From assembly GCF_012927305.1 (NCBI RefSeq), contig NZ_JABBGH010000001.1:2108001-2172000 (forward strand): a DNA stretch of 64,000 bases. Reading direction: 5' to 3'. Shown one piece after another: positions 54,551-63,580 of the stretch. Numbering within the stretch: the stretch's first letter is position 1; every line of letters starts with the position of its first letter. Under the pieces are notes generated by a model that worked only from the letters and a program-made list of their open reading frames with translations, was not told the DNA's origin and did not search any database. Made by a program: the position numbers and the translations under genes. This DNA comes from Hymenobacter polaris (GTDB lineage Bacteria; Bacteroidota; Bacteroidia; Cytophagales; Hymenobacteraceae).

Positions 54551-54889
54551 ATGAAACTGGAGAACACCCAGGTGCAGATGCGCAAAGGCATTCTCGAATT
54601 CTGCATTCTGGAGATAATTGGCCGGGGCGAGGCCTACGCCTCCGATATGCTGGAGGAGCTGACGCAAGCCCGCATGATAGTGGTGGAGGGCACCCTCTAC
54701 CCCCTGCTCACGCGCCTCAAAAACGCCGCGCTGCTCGACTATACCTGGAAGGAATCGACCTCCGGACCGCCGCGCAAATACTACACCCTCACCGAGGCCG
54801 GCCGCCAGTTTTTGGAGGAGCTGCGCCAGACCTGGGAGGAAATGGCCCTCTCGGTGGGCATCATCCGGCAGCCGCCGCGCACCCCCTAG
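54551..54889 (+). CDS. PadR family transcriptional regulator
   Basis: 112 residues, small PadR without the long C-terminal helix domain. Winged-helix DNA-binding region: KGILEFCILEIIGRGEAYASDMLEEL, VVEGTLYPLLTRLKNAALLDY and SGPPRKYYTLTEAGRQFL (short blocks). The product likely represses its own operon with the PspC protein downstream, 72 bases away. Bacteroidota frequently pair PadR with PspC/head-GIN genes. Confidence 0.94.
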   Translation: MKLENTQVQMRKGILEFCILEIIGRGEAYASDMLEELTQARMIVVEGTLYPLLTRLKNAALLDYTWKESTSGPPRKYYTLTEAGRQFLEELRQTWEEMALSVGIIRQPPRTP

Positions 54890-54960
54890 GTTCCTCGCCC
54901 CTACCCGCCAACCCGCCTTTCTCAGCTTAAACTGCCGCGCTCGCGCCTGCGGCCTTTCTC

Positions 54961-57642
54961 ATGAAAAAGAACATCAGCATCAACTTGCAGGGTATCATCT
55001 TCCACGTCGAAGATGATGGCTACGAAGTGCTTAGCCGCTACCTCCAGGAGGTAAAGGCGCACTTTGCCAGCTACCAGGGCCACGAGGAGATTGTGGCCGA
55101 CATCGAGGGGCGCATCGCCGAGCTGTTTGCGGCGCGCATCTCGCCCGCCAAGCAGGTCATCACCCTGGCCGACGTGCAGGAGATGACCGCCAAGATGGGC
55201 CGCGTCAGCGACTTCAACACCTCGCCCGACGAGGATGAGGAAGAGCCCGCCTACGCTGGCACCGGCCAGCAGTCGGCCGGCTTTGGGCGCCCTGCCAGCG
55301 GCCGCACGCCCCCACCGGCCGGCGGCTTTGCCACCCACGATGCCGATGGCCAGCCCCGCCGCCTGTATCGCGACCTGGCCCACCGCAAGATTGCGGGCGT
55401 GTGCGCCGGCCTGGCCCAGTACTTCATGGTCAACCCGCTGGTGGTGCGCCTCGTTTTCCTGGCCGCGCTGCTGCTCCCCAACCTGTTCATCAACGTAGGC
55501 CACTGGGGCTTTGGCGACTGGCGCGGACACTTTGGCCTGGGCCAGGTAGCTTTCTGGAGCTACGTGGTGCTGTGGATAGCCCTGCCCAAGCGCTACGACG
55601 CCCCCGAGCCCATCGACACGCTCAGCAACAGCGGGCCGCTGGCGGGGCGCAAGTTTTACCGCGACACCGACGCCGGCAAGGTGGGCGGCGTATCGGCCGG
55701 CCTGGCGGCGTATTTCAACGTGGACGTCACGCTCATCCGAGTGCTGTTTCTGGCCACGACGCTGGTGGGCGGCACGGGCTTCGTGGTCTACATCATCCTG
55801 TGGATAGTAGTGCCGGAGGCTCGCACCGTGTCGGAAAAGATGCAGATGCGCGGCGACGCCGTCACGCTGTCGGGCATCGACAGCAACCTGCGCAGCAATG
55901 CAACCGATGGCCCGGCGGGCCCTAACCGCCCGGTAGGCACTTTTTTTGAGAACGCCGCCCGCGAGGCTCGCCCGGCCCTGGGCTTTGTAGGCGGCGCGCT
56001 CCGAGTGGTAGTGGGGGCCTCTCTGCTGCTGCTTGCGGGTTTCCTATTAATATGGCTGGCCTTGTCCTTCGGCGTTATTTTAGGCTTGCTGCCCCACGAT
56101 ACGATGGATTTAGGTGAACCTGGCACCAAGTATTTGCTGCTGCACGACGTACCTACCTGGGGCATTGTGTCGGCCTTTTTGGCCCTAGGGGTGCCATCGC
56201 TGGCACTGCTGCTGCTGGGCTTGCGCCTACTGCTGCGCCGCTCGGTGCTCAACCAAACCGGCAGCCTGCTGCTGCTGGGCTTATGGCTGGCCGGCCTGGC
56301 GGGCACGGCCGCCGCCACGGCGCAGTACGCCCGCAATTACCAGACTCACGCTTCTTACACCACTACCCAAGAGCTAGACTATATCCCTAGCCCCGGCCTG
56401 GTGTTGGATGCCCGCGACCACAGCGAGTATCTGCGCCAAGTGCGCCTGCGCCTGGCGCCGGCCGATAGCAACGCGGCAGTGCGCGTCGAGCAGGAATTTT
56501 CGGCCCGTGGCCGCAGCCAAAGCGCCGCCCGCCTCACCGCCCAAAACTCCATTAGCTACAATTACAGCCAGCAGGATTCAACGTTGACCTTCGACCGGGG
56601 CATTGAGCTGAAGGAGAACATGCCTTTCCGCAACCAGCAGCTGACCCTGACCCTGCATCTACCCCTAGGCAAGGTGTACACCCTCACGCCGGCCTTCCTG
56701 GAGCTGCTTGACGACGACGACTTCACCGACCGCCACCGGCCCGATACCGACGAGCCCTACCGCGCCCGCCTCACCCGCCAGGGTCGCTTTACCTGCCTAG
56801 GGTGCAGCAGCAGCAGCGATGCTAGTAGCAACGACGAGGGCGACGATGAAAACAGCGACGGCGACGAGGTGGTGAAGTTCGACGTGAACGGCAACCGGAT
56901 GCGGGTGCGCGTGAACACCGACGGCGACCAGCCCCGCGTGAGCGTAGAAACCGACGCGGCCAGCTTCAATACCGAGCCCGGCCACTACGGCAGCGAGCGC
57001 AAAACCCTGAGCGACCCCGGCGAATTTTCGGAAATAGAAGCTGGCGGCGCCTTGCACGTGGTGGTGCGCGCTGGCAACGAGTACAAGGTAGAAGCCGCCG
57101 GCCGCCCCGCCGACCTGCGCGAGCTGCGCCTGCGCCGCGACGGCAACCGGGTAATTCTGGGCCAAAGCAGCGGCGACTTCGACCTGTTTTCGCTCGGCAG
57201 CCATAGCAGCCACGAAATACTCGTGACCGTGACCCTGCCCCGCCTGCGCGAGCTTATCTTGAACGGCGCCTGCCAGGCCGACGTGTCCGGCTTCACGCAG
57301 TCGGAAGACCTGCACCTGGAGGCCCGCGGCGCCTCGGCCGTGCGCCTGGCCGCCGAAGTGCCTACCCTGACCCTGGAGCTGCGCGGCGCCAGCCGCGCCG
57401 ACCTCACCGGCCACGCCCAGCGCCTCGACCTCGAAGGCCACGGCGCCAGCCAGGTAGAGGCCCTAGGCCTGAGCGCCAACCAGGTGAAGGCCAACCTGCA
57501 CGAGGCCTCGCAAGCCAGCGTGCGCGCCACCGAAACCCTCGACGTGGACCTGAGCAGCGGCAGCCAGATGAAATACGCCGGCGACCCACGCATCGAGCAA
57601 AACCTGAGCAGCGGCAGCAGCCTGGAGCAGGTGCGCGACTAG
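54961..57642 (+). CDS. PspC domain and head-GIN (DUF2807) membrane protein
   Basis: 893 residues. N-terminal helical region (KKNISINLQGIIFHVEDDG, about 1-90); two PspC domains near 135-210 (LYRDLAHRKIAGVCAGLAQYF) and 215-290 (FYRDTDAGKVGGVSAGLAAYF), each with a membrane helix; further helices between 340 and 460; an acidic Ser/Asp linker near 615-640; then a DUF2807 beta-helix (about 690-885) built from repeats such as GASAVRLAAEV and GASQVEALGLS. It probably senses envelope stress. Controlled by the upstream PadR. Confidence 0.9.
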   Translation: MKKNISINLQGIIFHVEDDGYEVLSRYLQEVKAHFASYQGHEEIVADIEGRIAELFAARISPAKQVITLADVQEMTAKMGRVSDFNTSPDEDEEEPAYAGTGQQSAGFGRPASGRTPPPAGGFATHDADGQPRRLYRDLAHRKIAGVCAGLAQYFMVNPLVVRLVFLAALLLPNLFINVGHWGFGDWRGHFGLGQVAFWSYVVLWIALPKRYDAPEPIDTLSNSGPLAGRKFYRDTDAGKVGGVSAGLAAYFNVDVTLIRVLFLATTLVGGTGFVVYIILWIVVPEARTVSEKMQMRGDAVTLSGIDSNLRSNATDGPAGPNRPVGTFFENAAREARPALGFVGGALRVVVGASLLLLAGFLLIWLALSFGVILGLLPHDTMDLGEPGTKYLLLHDVPTWGIVSAFLALGVPSLALLLLGLRLLLRRSVLNQTGSLLLLGLWLAGLAGTAAATAQYARNYQTHASYTTTQELDYIPSPGLVLDARDHSEYLRQVRLRLAPADSNAAVRVEQEFSARGRSQSAARLTAQNSISYNYSQQDSTLTFDRGIELKENMPFRNQQLTLTLHLPLGKVYTLTPAFLELLDDDDFTDRHRPDTDEPYRARLTRQGRFTCLGCSSSSDASSNDEGDDENSDGDEVVKFDVNGNRMRVRVNTDGDQPRVSVETDAASFNTEPGHYGSERKTLSDPGEFSEIEAGGALHVVVRAGNEYKVEAAGRPADLRELRLRRDGNRVILGQSSGDFDLFSLGSHSSHEILVTVTLPRLRELILNGACQADVSGFTQSEDLHLEARGASAVRLAAEVPTLTLELRGASRADLTGHAQRLDLEGHGASQVEALGLSANQVKANLHEASQASVRATETLDVDLSSGSQMKYAGDPRIEQNLSSGSSLEQVRD

Positions 57643-57653
57643 CCCCTCAAAAG

Positions 57654-57698
57654 CGCAAAAGCCCGCCTTGCCAGCTAGTGGCAAGGCGGGCTTTTGCG
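57654..57698. terminator. Bidirectional terminator, 20-bp perfect stem
   Basis: CGCAAAAGCCCGCCTTGCCA and its complement with loop GCTAG. Stops the PspC gene and the small membrane protein gene on the opposite strand. Confidence 0.92.
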
Positions 57699-57726
57699 TG
57701 CAATAACTTTCTATTATTATAGCTAC

Positions 57727-57963
57727 TTACAGGATGTGGCGCGGCCGCCGCTTACGCTCCAGGGTAATAGTGGGGGCCGCTTGCGTGTACAGGTGCTCGG
57801 CTAAGCCTAGCAGCACCGAGCCAACGGCCAGGGAAATGGGCACGAGGATAACTGCCAGCCAGCTCCAGGTCACCACATTCAGGAATTTGAGTAGGATAAG
57901 CAAGGGTCCCACGACTGATTGAACCATCAGCGCCAGCAAAGGATAATTCAGTTTGTGCAGCAT
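57727..57963 (-). CDS. Small membrane protein
   Basis: 78 residues, two hydrophobic helices (about 8-30 and 34-58) and a basic C-terminal tail (ERKRRPRHIL). It has no recognisable family. A plausible start codon at 57963 lies next to a purine-rich GGAGGGTGGG-type stretch. Convergent with the PspC gene, so perhaps also envelope related. Confidence 0.6.
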   Translation of the reverse strand: MLHKLNYPLLALMVQSVVGPLLILLKFLNVVTWSWLAVILVPISLAVGSVLLGLAEHLYTQAAPTITLERKRRPRHIL

Positions 57964-58548
57964 GAGGAGGGTGGGAAAAGTCAGCTGAGCGTAGAAACCT
58001 AATAACTAACCCCGGCTATATTTTAGTACGCTTATTCAAAGCAGTTGTTTTTATCTAAGAATCAATTCTAAAAAAACAACACGCTTTCTTTTAGTTCATT
58101 AGCGGCAAGCGACGGCTTTGTAGCAACGTGACTTACAACACATTCTAAATATAAAGCGAACTTTATCGCCGCTAATTACCCTCTTCGGACATTACTAAAT
58201 CTTATCTCTATAATACAACTAGCATTTTACACAAATTATTCATATTCAATACTATATGTATCAAAAAAATATTTATCAAGCGACCCAAGTTCAATCAATT
58301 ACAAAACAAGAAAAGCCAAAATATTGCACTTTTCAAAGCAAAAAATAGCGTAGCTGTTCAGGCTGTCCCATTTCTGGCAAAGCTTTTTTTCCGCGTGGCG
58401 GCTACGCGCTGAATCGCCCGAATTTGCCGCAAGATTTTTGCCTTTCTCCTTGGTTGGCGGGTAGTAGCGGCAGCTATCCCTAGGGCAACACCATGCCCGG
58501 CATCCGCGGTAAGACTGGGTGCTGAATCGGCCAGCCTAGACCCGTTGC
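57964..58548. other. AT-rich non-coding region
   Basis: About 585 bases. The part 57,990-58,370 is far richer in A and T than its surroundings (runs such as CAAAAAAATATTTATCAAG). No credible gene and no hairpin found. It may hold promoters or be foreign DNA. Confidence 0.5.
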
Positions 58549-59712
58549 TTAAGCTAGCTCAAACAGCTGGTGGGTGCGGGCCAGCCGCCGCAGCAGCGGG
58601 CTGGCGCGGTAGCGCGGGTCGTGGTACTCGGCAAACAGGCCGTCGAGGGTGGCCAGCACGTGCGCTGGGCCCAGCTCGTTGGCCCAGGCCAGCAAGCCTT
58701 TAGGGTAGTTGACGCCGGCCGTCATGGCCGTTTCCAGGTCGGCGGCCGAGGCTACGCCCAGGTAGAGCGCATCGGCGGCCTCGTTGATAAGCATGGCCAG
58801 CACCCGCTGCACGAGGCGCTGGCCCAGCACCGCGTCGCGGGTGGGAGTGGGCGGCACGGCGCCGGACGCGTAGTCGTAGAAGCCGCGCCCGGTTTTGCAC
58901 CCCAGGTAGCCGGCTAGTAGCAGCTGCTGCTGGCGGAAAGACGGGCGGTAGCGCGGGTCGAAGAAGAAGGCGGCGAACACGGCTTCCGTGACGCGGAAGT
59001 TGACATCGTGGCCAATGAAGTCCATGAGCGCGAACGGCCCCATGCGGAAGCCGCCCAGCTCGGTGAGCGCCCAGTCGATGGTGGCAATGTCGGCCAGCCC
59101 TTCTTCCAGAATGCGCAGCGCCTCGCCGTAGAACGGCCGCGCCACGCGGTTGACGATGAAGCCGGGTGTATCCTGGGCCAGCACGGGGCGCTTGCCCCAG
59201 CTTTGCACCAGGGTGCGCACCTCGTCGGCCAGGCCGGGGCGGGTTTGGGCGGCAGCCACTACTTCTACCAGCGGCAGCACCGGCGCGGGGTTGAAGAAGT
59301 GAATGCCCACGCAGCGCTCAGGCTGCTGGCAAGCGGCGGCAATGGCCGTTACCGACAGCGACGACGTATTGGTAGCCAGCAGGCACTCCTCACCCACTAC
59401 CACCTCCAGCTCGCGAAAAAGCTGCTGTTTCGCTTCCAGCTTTTCCACAATTGCCTCCAGTACCAGGCCGCAACCAGCCAGCTCGCCCAGGCTGGCCGCG
59501 GGGCTGATGCGGGCTTTGGTGGCCGCGGCTACTTCAGGAGTCAGCTTGCCCTTTTCGGCCAACTTACCTAGGGTAGCGGCCAGGCCGGCGGTGGCGCGGG
59601 CCAGGGCGGCGGCGTCCTGGTCGAAGAGGCGCACCGGGTGGCCGGCCTGGGCCACCACCTGCGCAATACCGGCCCCCATGGCGCCGCTACCCACAATACC
59701 AATCGTCATCAT
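58549..59712 (-). CDS. paaH: 3-hydroxyacyl-CoA dehydrogenase
   Basis: 387 residues. Oxidises 3-hydroxyadipyl-CoA in phenylacetate breakdown. NAD site GIVGSGAMGAGIAQVVAQAG, LFDQD at the end of strand 2, catalytic His in CVGIHFFNPAPVLPLVEV, Asn/Glu partners following, and a double C-terminal 3HCDH domain (GFRMGPFALMDFIGHDVNF; NYPKGLLAWANELG). Directly downstream of paaG on the same strand, so placed in the paa operon. Confidence 0.92.
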   Translation of the reverse strand: MMTIGIVGSGAMGAGIAQVVAQAGHPVRLFDQDAAALARATAGLAATLGKLAEKGKLTPEVAAATKARISPAASLGELAGCGLVLEAIVEKLEAKQQLFRELEVVVGEECLLATNTSSLSVTAIAAACQQPERCVGIHFFNPAPVLPLVEVVAAAQTRPGLADEVRTLVQSWGKRPVLAQDTPGFIVNRVARPFYGEALRILEEGLADIATIDWALTELGGFRMGPFALMDFIGHDVNFRVTEAVFAAFFFDPRYRPSFRQQQLLLAGYLGCKTGRGFYDYASGAVPPTPTRDAVLGQRLVQRVLAMLINEAADALYLGVASAADLETAMTAGVNYPKGLLAWANELGPAHVLATLDGLFAEYHDPRYRASPLLRRLARTHQLFELA

Positions 59713-59775
59713 ATACTTGCGTAATTCAGGGGCAGGGGCGGGTGGCGGCGCCCCTCTACCAAAAGCGCCCTAGGG

Positions 59776-60546
59776 CTACTGGCCGGTAAAAGTGGGCTGG
59801 CGCTTCTCGATGAAAGCCGCCACGCCCTCGCGGTAGTCGGCGGTGGCGCTGGCCCGCAGCTGGTAGTCGCCCTCGGCGCGCAGCTGGTGCGCCAGATCGT
59901 TGCCGAAGGTGCCGTTGAGCAGCTGCTTGGTGTAGGCCAGCGCCTTGGTGGGCAGGGCGGCCAGCTTCTGGGCCAGCGTAGCCACCTCCTGGTCAAAGGC
60001 TTCGTTGCTGAATACCTTATAAATCATGCCCATGCGCTCGGCTTCGGCGGCCGTTACCTTGTCGCCGAGCAGCATCAGGGCGGTGGCTTTTTGCAGGCCC
60101 ACCAGCCTAGGCAAAAAGTACGTGCCGCCGCTGTCGGGCACCAGCCCAATCTTGCTGAAGGCTTGCACGAAGGCGGCCGACTCGCAGGCCACCACCACGT
60201 CGCAGGCCAGGGCCAGGTTGGCACCGGCGCCGGCCGCCACGCCGTTCACGGCCGCCAGCACGGGCTTTTCCAGCTCGCGCAGCAGCACCACGATGGGGTT
60301 ATACAACTCCTCCACGATGTCGGCCACCTCGGGCCGGTTGGGGCCGGTTATCTCCCCTAGGTCCTGCCCGGCGCAAAAGGCTTTGCCGGTACCCGTCAGC
60401 ACCACCGCCCGCACGCTGGCGTCGGCCTGGCACTCGCGCAGGCGGGCTTGCAGGGCCAGCGCCAGTTCGCGGTTGATGCTATTAAACACCTGCGGCCGGT
60501 TGAGGCGCAGCGTGGCAATGCCTTGGGAAATGGTGAAATCGAGCAT
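59776..60546 (-). CDS. paaG: Ring-1,2-epoxyphenylacetyl-CoA isomerase (crotonase fold)
   Basis: 256 residues from ATG 60546 (MLDFTISQGIATLRLNRP); five codons of upstream frame are ignored. Crotonase family with the oxyanion loop GKAFCAGQDLGEI and AAVNGVAAGAGANLALACD, and SKIGLVPDSGGTYFLPRLVG with the Asp specific to PaaG-type isomerases. It converts the epoxide made by PaaABC(D)E into oxepin-CoA. Confidence 0.92.
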   Translation of the reverse strand: MLDFTISQGIATLRLNRPQVFNSINRELALALQARLRECQADASVRAVVLTGTGKAFCAGQDLGEITGPNRPEVADIVEELYNPIVVLLRELEKPVLAAVNGVAAGAGANLALACDVVVACESAAFVQAFSKIGLVPDSGGTYFLPRLVGLQKATALMLLGDKVTAAEAERMGMIYKVFSNEAFDQEVATLAQKLAALPTKALAYTKQLLNGTFGNDLAHQLRAEGDYQLRASATADYREGVAAFIEKRQPTFTGQ

Positions 60547-60555
60547 AAAATGTAG

Positions 60556-60642
60556 CACCAAGCTCCAGCTTGGTGAATCGTTGAACGAGGCAGCTACACC
60601 GACGCTAGGCGGCGCGGCCGGTGCACCAAGCTGGAGCTTGGC
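60556..60642. repeat. Inverted repeat between paaG and paaD
   Basis: CACCAAGCTCCAGCTTGGTG (60556-60575, itself palindromic) and the inverted copy CACCAAGCTGGAGCTTGG (60624-60641). A repeat type different from the REP-like family. Confidence 0.75.
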
Positions 60643-60651
60643 GTTACGAGT

Positions 60652-61173
60652 TTAGTGACACTTAAAGTAATCGAACGGCTCGCGGCAGTCCTGGCACTGG
60701 TAGAGCGCCTTGCAGGCTGTCGAGCCAAACTGATTGATAAGCCTGGTATTCTCGGACTGGCAGAGCGGGCAGCGCACGGCCGTGTCCTGGCCAAACAGTT
60801 TGAGCGCGTGGCCAGTGGCCGTGCCCGGCACCGGCGCGGCAATGCCGTATTCGACCAGCTTGCGGCGGCCCGCCTCGCTCAGCCAGTCGGTGGTCCAGGC
60901 AGGGCTGAGCTGGTTTTTAATCACCACGTCGGGGTAGCCCTCGGCCAGCAGCCGCAGCCGGATATCGGTGCCGATGGCGCTCATGGCTGGGCAGCCCGAG
61001 TAGGTGGGCGTGATGGTGACCGTAATGCGCGCGCCGTCCACGCGCACGTCGCGCACAATGCCCAGGTCCAGAATGCTGAGCACGGGTACTTCGGGGTCCA
61101 GCACCTCCTCCAGCAGCGCCCATATTTTTTTCGTCGTGGGCGGCTGGCGACTGGCGGTTAGCGACTCGTTCAT
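60652..61173 (-). CDS. paaD: Phenylacetyl-CoA epoxidase assembly protein PaaD
   Basis: 173 residues. The N-terminal MIP18/DUF59 domain (VLDPEVPVLSILDLGIVRDV, TPTYSGCPAMSAIGTDI) is followed by a C-terminal zinc-ribbon, CPLCQSENTRLINQFGSTACK...CQDC. PaaD is thought to help Fe-S assembly of the reductase component. The gene lies about 50 bases after paaC. Confidence 0.95.
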   Translation of the reverse strand: MNESLTASRQPPTTKKIWALLEEVLDPEVPVLSILDLGIVRDVRVDGARITVTITPTYSGCPAMSAIGTDIRLRLLAEGYPDVVIKNQLSPAWTTDWLSEAGRRKLVEYGIAAPVPGTATGHALKLFGQDTAVRCPLCQSENTRLINQFGSTACKALYQCQDCREPFDYFKCH

Positions 61174-61226
61174 AACTTCTTTCAGAAAAGCTATCAGCTA
61201 ACAGCCAATAGCTAACAACTGCTCAA

Positions 61227-61994
61227 TCACCACTGTAGGCCGGGGTAGGTGCGCTGCAAGTATTGCAATTCGGCCAGCAGGTAGCCCAGGTGCTCGGAGT
61301 GGCGGCCCAGCTTGCCGCCGGCGCCCTGGTAGCCGGGGCCGGTGGGCGCGGGCACGGTAGCCTCGGCCAGCACGTGGGCGGCGTGGGCCTGCATAGTGGG
61401 CTGCAGGTCGTGGTAGGCGGGCAGCACCCCTAGGGCCTGCAGGGCGGCCTCGGCGGGCGTAGGCGCCAGCAGCTCATCCTGGTAGCGCCAGAGGGTAGCG
61501 ATGGCTTTGTCGAGGCGGCGGCGGCTTTCATCGGTGCCATCGCCCAGACGAATTAGCCATTCGCTGCTCCATTTGAGGTGGTAGGCGGCTTCTTTCACGG
61601 CCTTCTCGGCAATGGCGGCCAGCGTGGCGTCGGGCGAGGCTTGCAGCGCCTTTAGCAAGTGGTAGTGGTAATTATCGAACAAAAACTGGCGTACTACGGT
61701 GTGGGCAAAGTCGCCGTTGGGCTGCTCCACCAGCAGCGGGTTGCGGTACTCCACGGCGCTGCGCAGGTAGGCTAGGTCGTCCTCGGTGCGGCCCAGGCCC
61801 TCCAGCTCGGCGGCGTACTGGTAGTAGCTGCGGGCCTCGCCCAGCAAGTCGAGGGCAATGTTGGCCAGGGCCAAATCCTGCTCCAGCACGGGGCCGTGGC
61901 CGCACCACTCGCTGAGGCGGTGGCCCAGCACCAGGCTGGTATCGGCGGCTTGCAGCAGGTAGTCGAACAGGGGGTGGGAATGGGAAGAGGCCAT
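61227..61994 (-). CDS. paaC: Phenylacetyl-CoA epoxidase subunit PaaC
   Basis: 255 residues, structural ferritin-like subunit without full di-iron ligands. DYLLQAADTSLVLGHRLSEWCGHGP and LALANIALDLLGEARSYYQYAAEL mark the N-terminal helices, EAAYHLKWSSEWLIRLGDGT the central one. Forms the PaaAC core of the monooxygenase. Confidence 0.95.
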   Translation of the reverse strand: MASSHSHPLFDYLLQAADTSLVLGHRLSEWCGHGPVLEQDLALANIALDLLGEARSYYQYAAELEGLGRTEDDLAYLRSAVEYRNPLLVEQPNGDFAHTVVRQFLFDNYHYHLLKALQASPDATLAAIAEKAVKEAAYHLKWSSEWLIRLGDGTDESRRRLDKAIATLWRYQDELLAPTPAEAALQALGVLPAYHDLQPTMQAHAAHVLAEATVPAPTGPGYQGAGGKLGRHSEHLGYLLAELQYLQRTYPGLQW

Positions 61995-62063
61995 AGATGG
62001 CGCGGGGTACGATTTCCGCAGAAGATGCAGGGGTTGCGCAGTAGATGCTGAGCGAGGGCGGCG

Positions 62064-62351
62064 CTACATGTGCTTGATGGAATCGGGCACCGGGAAGAAC
62101 GTGGGGTGCCGGTACACCTTATCGGCGGCGGGGTCGAACAGCTCGGCCGCGTCGTCGGGGTTGGAGGCGTGGATGTGCTGCGACTCGACCACCCAGATGC
62201 TGACGCCCTCCAGCCGGCGCGTGTATACGTCGCGGGCGTTTTGCAGCGCCATCGGGGCGTCGGCCGCGTGCAGGCTACCCACGTGCTTGTGGTCAAGGCC
62301 CTGCTTGCTGCGGATAAATACCTCCCAGAGAGGCCATTCAGCTTGAGTCAT
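62064..62351 (-). CDS. paaB: Phenylacetyl-CoA epoxidase subunit PaaB
   Basis: 95 residues from ATG 62351 (MTQAEWPLWEVFIRSKQGLDHKHVGS); longer frame upstream overlaps a REP-like repeat. Small bridging subunit of the PaaABC complex, with KVYRHPTFFPVPDSIKHM at the end as in all PaaB. Located between paaA and paaC. Confidence 0.95.
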   Translation of the reverse strand: MTQAEWPLWEVFIRSKQGLDHKHVGSLHAADAPMALQNARDVYTRRLEGVSIWVVESQHIHASNPDDAAELFDPAADKVYRHPTFFPVPDSIKHM

Positions 62352-62364
62352 GCCTGGAATATTT

Positions 62365-62475
62365 AAGGCGGTCATGCTGAGCTTGTCGAAGCATCTCTAC
62401 CGCGCCAGTAATCTTAATCGTTAGAAGTTAGTAACGCAGTAGAGATGCTTCGACAAGCTCAGCATGACCGCCTTT
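62365..62475. repeat. REP-like palindrome, copy 7 (paaA-paaB)
   Basis: AAGGCGGTCATGCTGAGCTT-GTCGAAGCATCTCTACCGC and the complementary arm ending AGCATGACCGCCTT. Lies inside the paa operon, so it cannot be a full stop there unless paaB has its own promoter; probably an mRNA-stabilising or attenuating element. Confidence 0.92.
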
Positions 62476-62491
62476 TCTGGTCTTCATAGCC

Positions 62492-63448
62492 CTAGGCCGC
62501 TACGGCCTCCCGCTCTTTGCGCTTAGCGGCGTGGGCCAGAGCGGCCTCGCGCACCCAGGCGCCCTGCTCGTGGGCTTGCACGCGGGCCTGTAGGCGGTCG
62601 TGGTTGCAAAGGCCGTTGCCCTTTACTACTTGCCAGAACTCGTCCCAGTCCACCTCGCCAAAGTCGTAGGCCTGGCGCTCCTCGTTCCACTTTACTTTTT
62701 CGTCGGGCACCGTGAGGCCCAGAAACTCAGCCTGGGGCACCATCATATCCACGAATTTCTGGCGCAGCTCGTCGTTGGTGAAGCGCTTAATGCGCCACTT
62801 CATGCTTTGCTCGGTGTTGGGTGACTCGGCATCCCGAGGGCCAAACATCATGAGGGTAGGCCACCACCAGCGGTTGAGCGATTCTTGGGCCATGGCCTTC
62901 TGCGCGGCCGAGCCCTCGCACAGCACCTGCATCACCTCGAAGCCCTGGCGCTGGTGGAAGCTCTCCTCCTTGCACACCCGCACCATGGCGCGGGCGTAGG
63001 GCCCGTAGCTGGTGCGGCACAGCGGCACTTGGTTGAGGATGGCGGCGCCATCCACCAGCCAGCCCACGCAGCCCATGTCGGCCCAGCTCAGGGTGGGGTA
63101 ATTAAAGATGCTGCTATACTTGGCTTTGCCCGAGTGTAGGTCGGCCAGCAGCTGGTCGCGGCTCACCCCTAGGGTCTCGGCGGCCGAGTAGAGGTAGAGG
63201 CCGTGGCCGGCTTCATCCTGCACCTTGGCCAGCAAAATGGCCTTGCGCTTGAGGCTGGGGGCGCGCGTTATCCAGTTGCCTTCGGGCAGCATCCCCACAA
63301 TCTCGGAGTGCGCGTGCTGCGAAATCTGCCGGATGAGCGTCTTGCGGTAGGCCTCGGGCATCCAGTCTTTGGGCTCGATGCGCACGTCGGCATCGATGCG
63401 GGCCTGGAACTGCTCGTCGGGGGTGAGGGTGGGCGTTTCCGTTTCCAT
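62492..63448 (-). CDS. paaA: Phenylacetyl-CoA epoxidase catalytic subunit PaaA
   Basis: 318 residues. Ferritin-like di-iron oxygenase subunit. The ligands are in [17 protein letters not shown] (E-x-x-H, near 78-84) and [15 protein letters not shown] (E-x-x-H). [17 protein letters not shown] and [11 protein letters not shown] are further marks. With PaaB, C and a reductase it epoxidises phenylacetyl-CoA. First gene of the operon; the promoter region has a TetR-type operator. Confidence 0.96.
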   Translation of the reverse strand: METETPTLTPDEQFQARIDADVRIEPKDWMPEAYRKTLIRQISQHAHSEIVGMLPEGNWITRAPSLKRKAILLAKVQDEAGHGLYLYSAAETLGVSRDQLLADLHSGKAKYSSIFNYPTLSWADMGCVGWLVDGAAILNQVPLCRTSYGPYARAMVRVCKEESFHQRQGFEVMQVLCEGSAAQKAMAQESLNRWWWPTLMMFGPRDAESPNTEQSMKWRIKRFTNDELRQKFVDMMVPQAEFLGLTVPDEKVKWNEERQAYDFGEVDWDEFWQVVKGNGLCNHDRLQARVQAHEQGAWVREAALAHAAKRKEREAVAA

Positions 63449-63461
63449 AGTGCTTCAACAA

Positions 63462-63481
63462 AAACTAACAAGCGTTAGTTT
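63462..63481. promoter_or_regulatory. TetR-type operator at the paaA promoter
   Basis: AAACTAAC-AAGC-GTTAGTTT, an 8+4+8 palindrome 14 bases upstream of the paaA ATG. On the minus strand CTTTG is followed after about 20 bases by TAGTTTTTG, a -33/-7 like pair, and the palindrome covers the -7 part. Such ACTAAC-GTTAGT sites are typical of TetR-family repressors such as PaaR, which answer to phenylacetyl-CoA. No tetR gene is in the window. Confidence 0.65.
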
Positions 63482-63580
63482 ACGGCGCAAAGAAACACCA
63501 GAAAACGGTTGCGGCCGCGCTGGGCCCTAGGCCACCCGGCAGGCGCCAGGGTTGGCCCGCGCATCGGCGCAATTCAGGAG

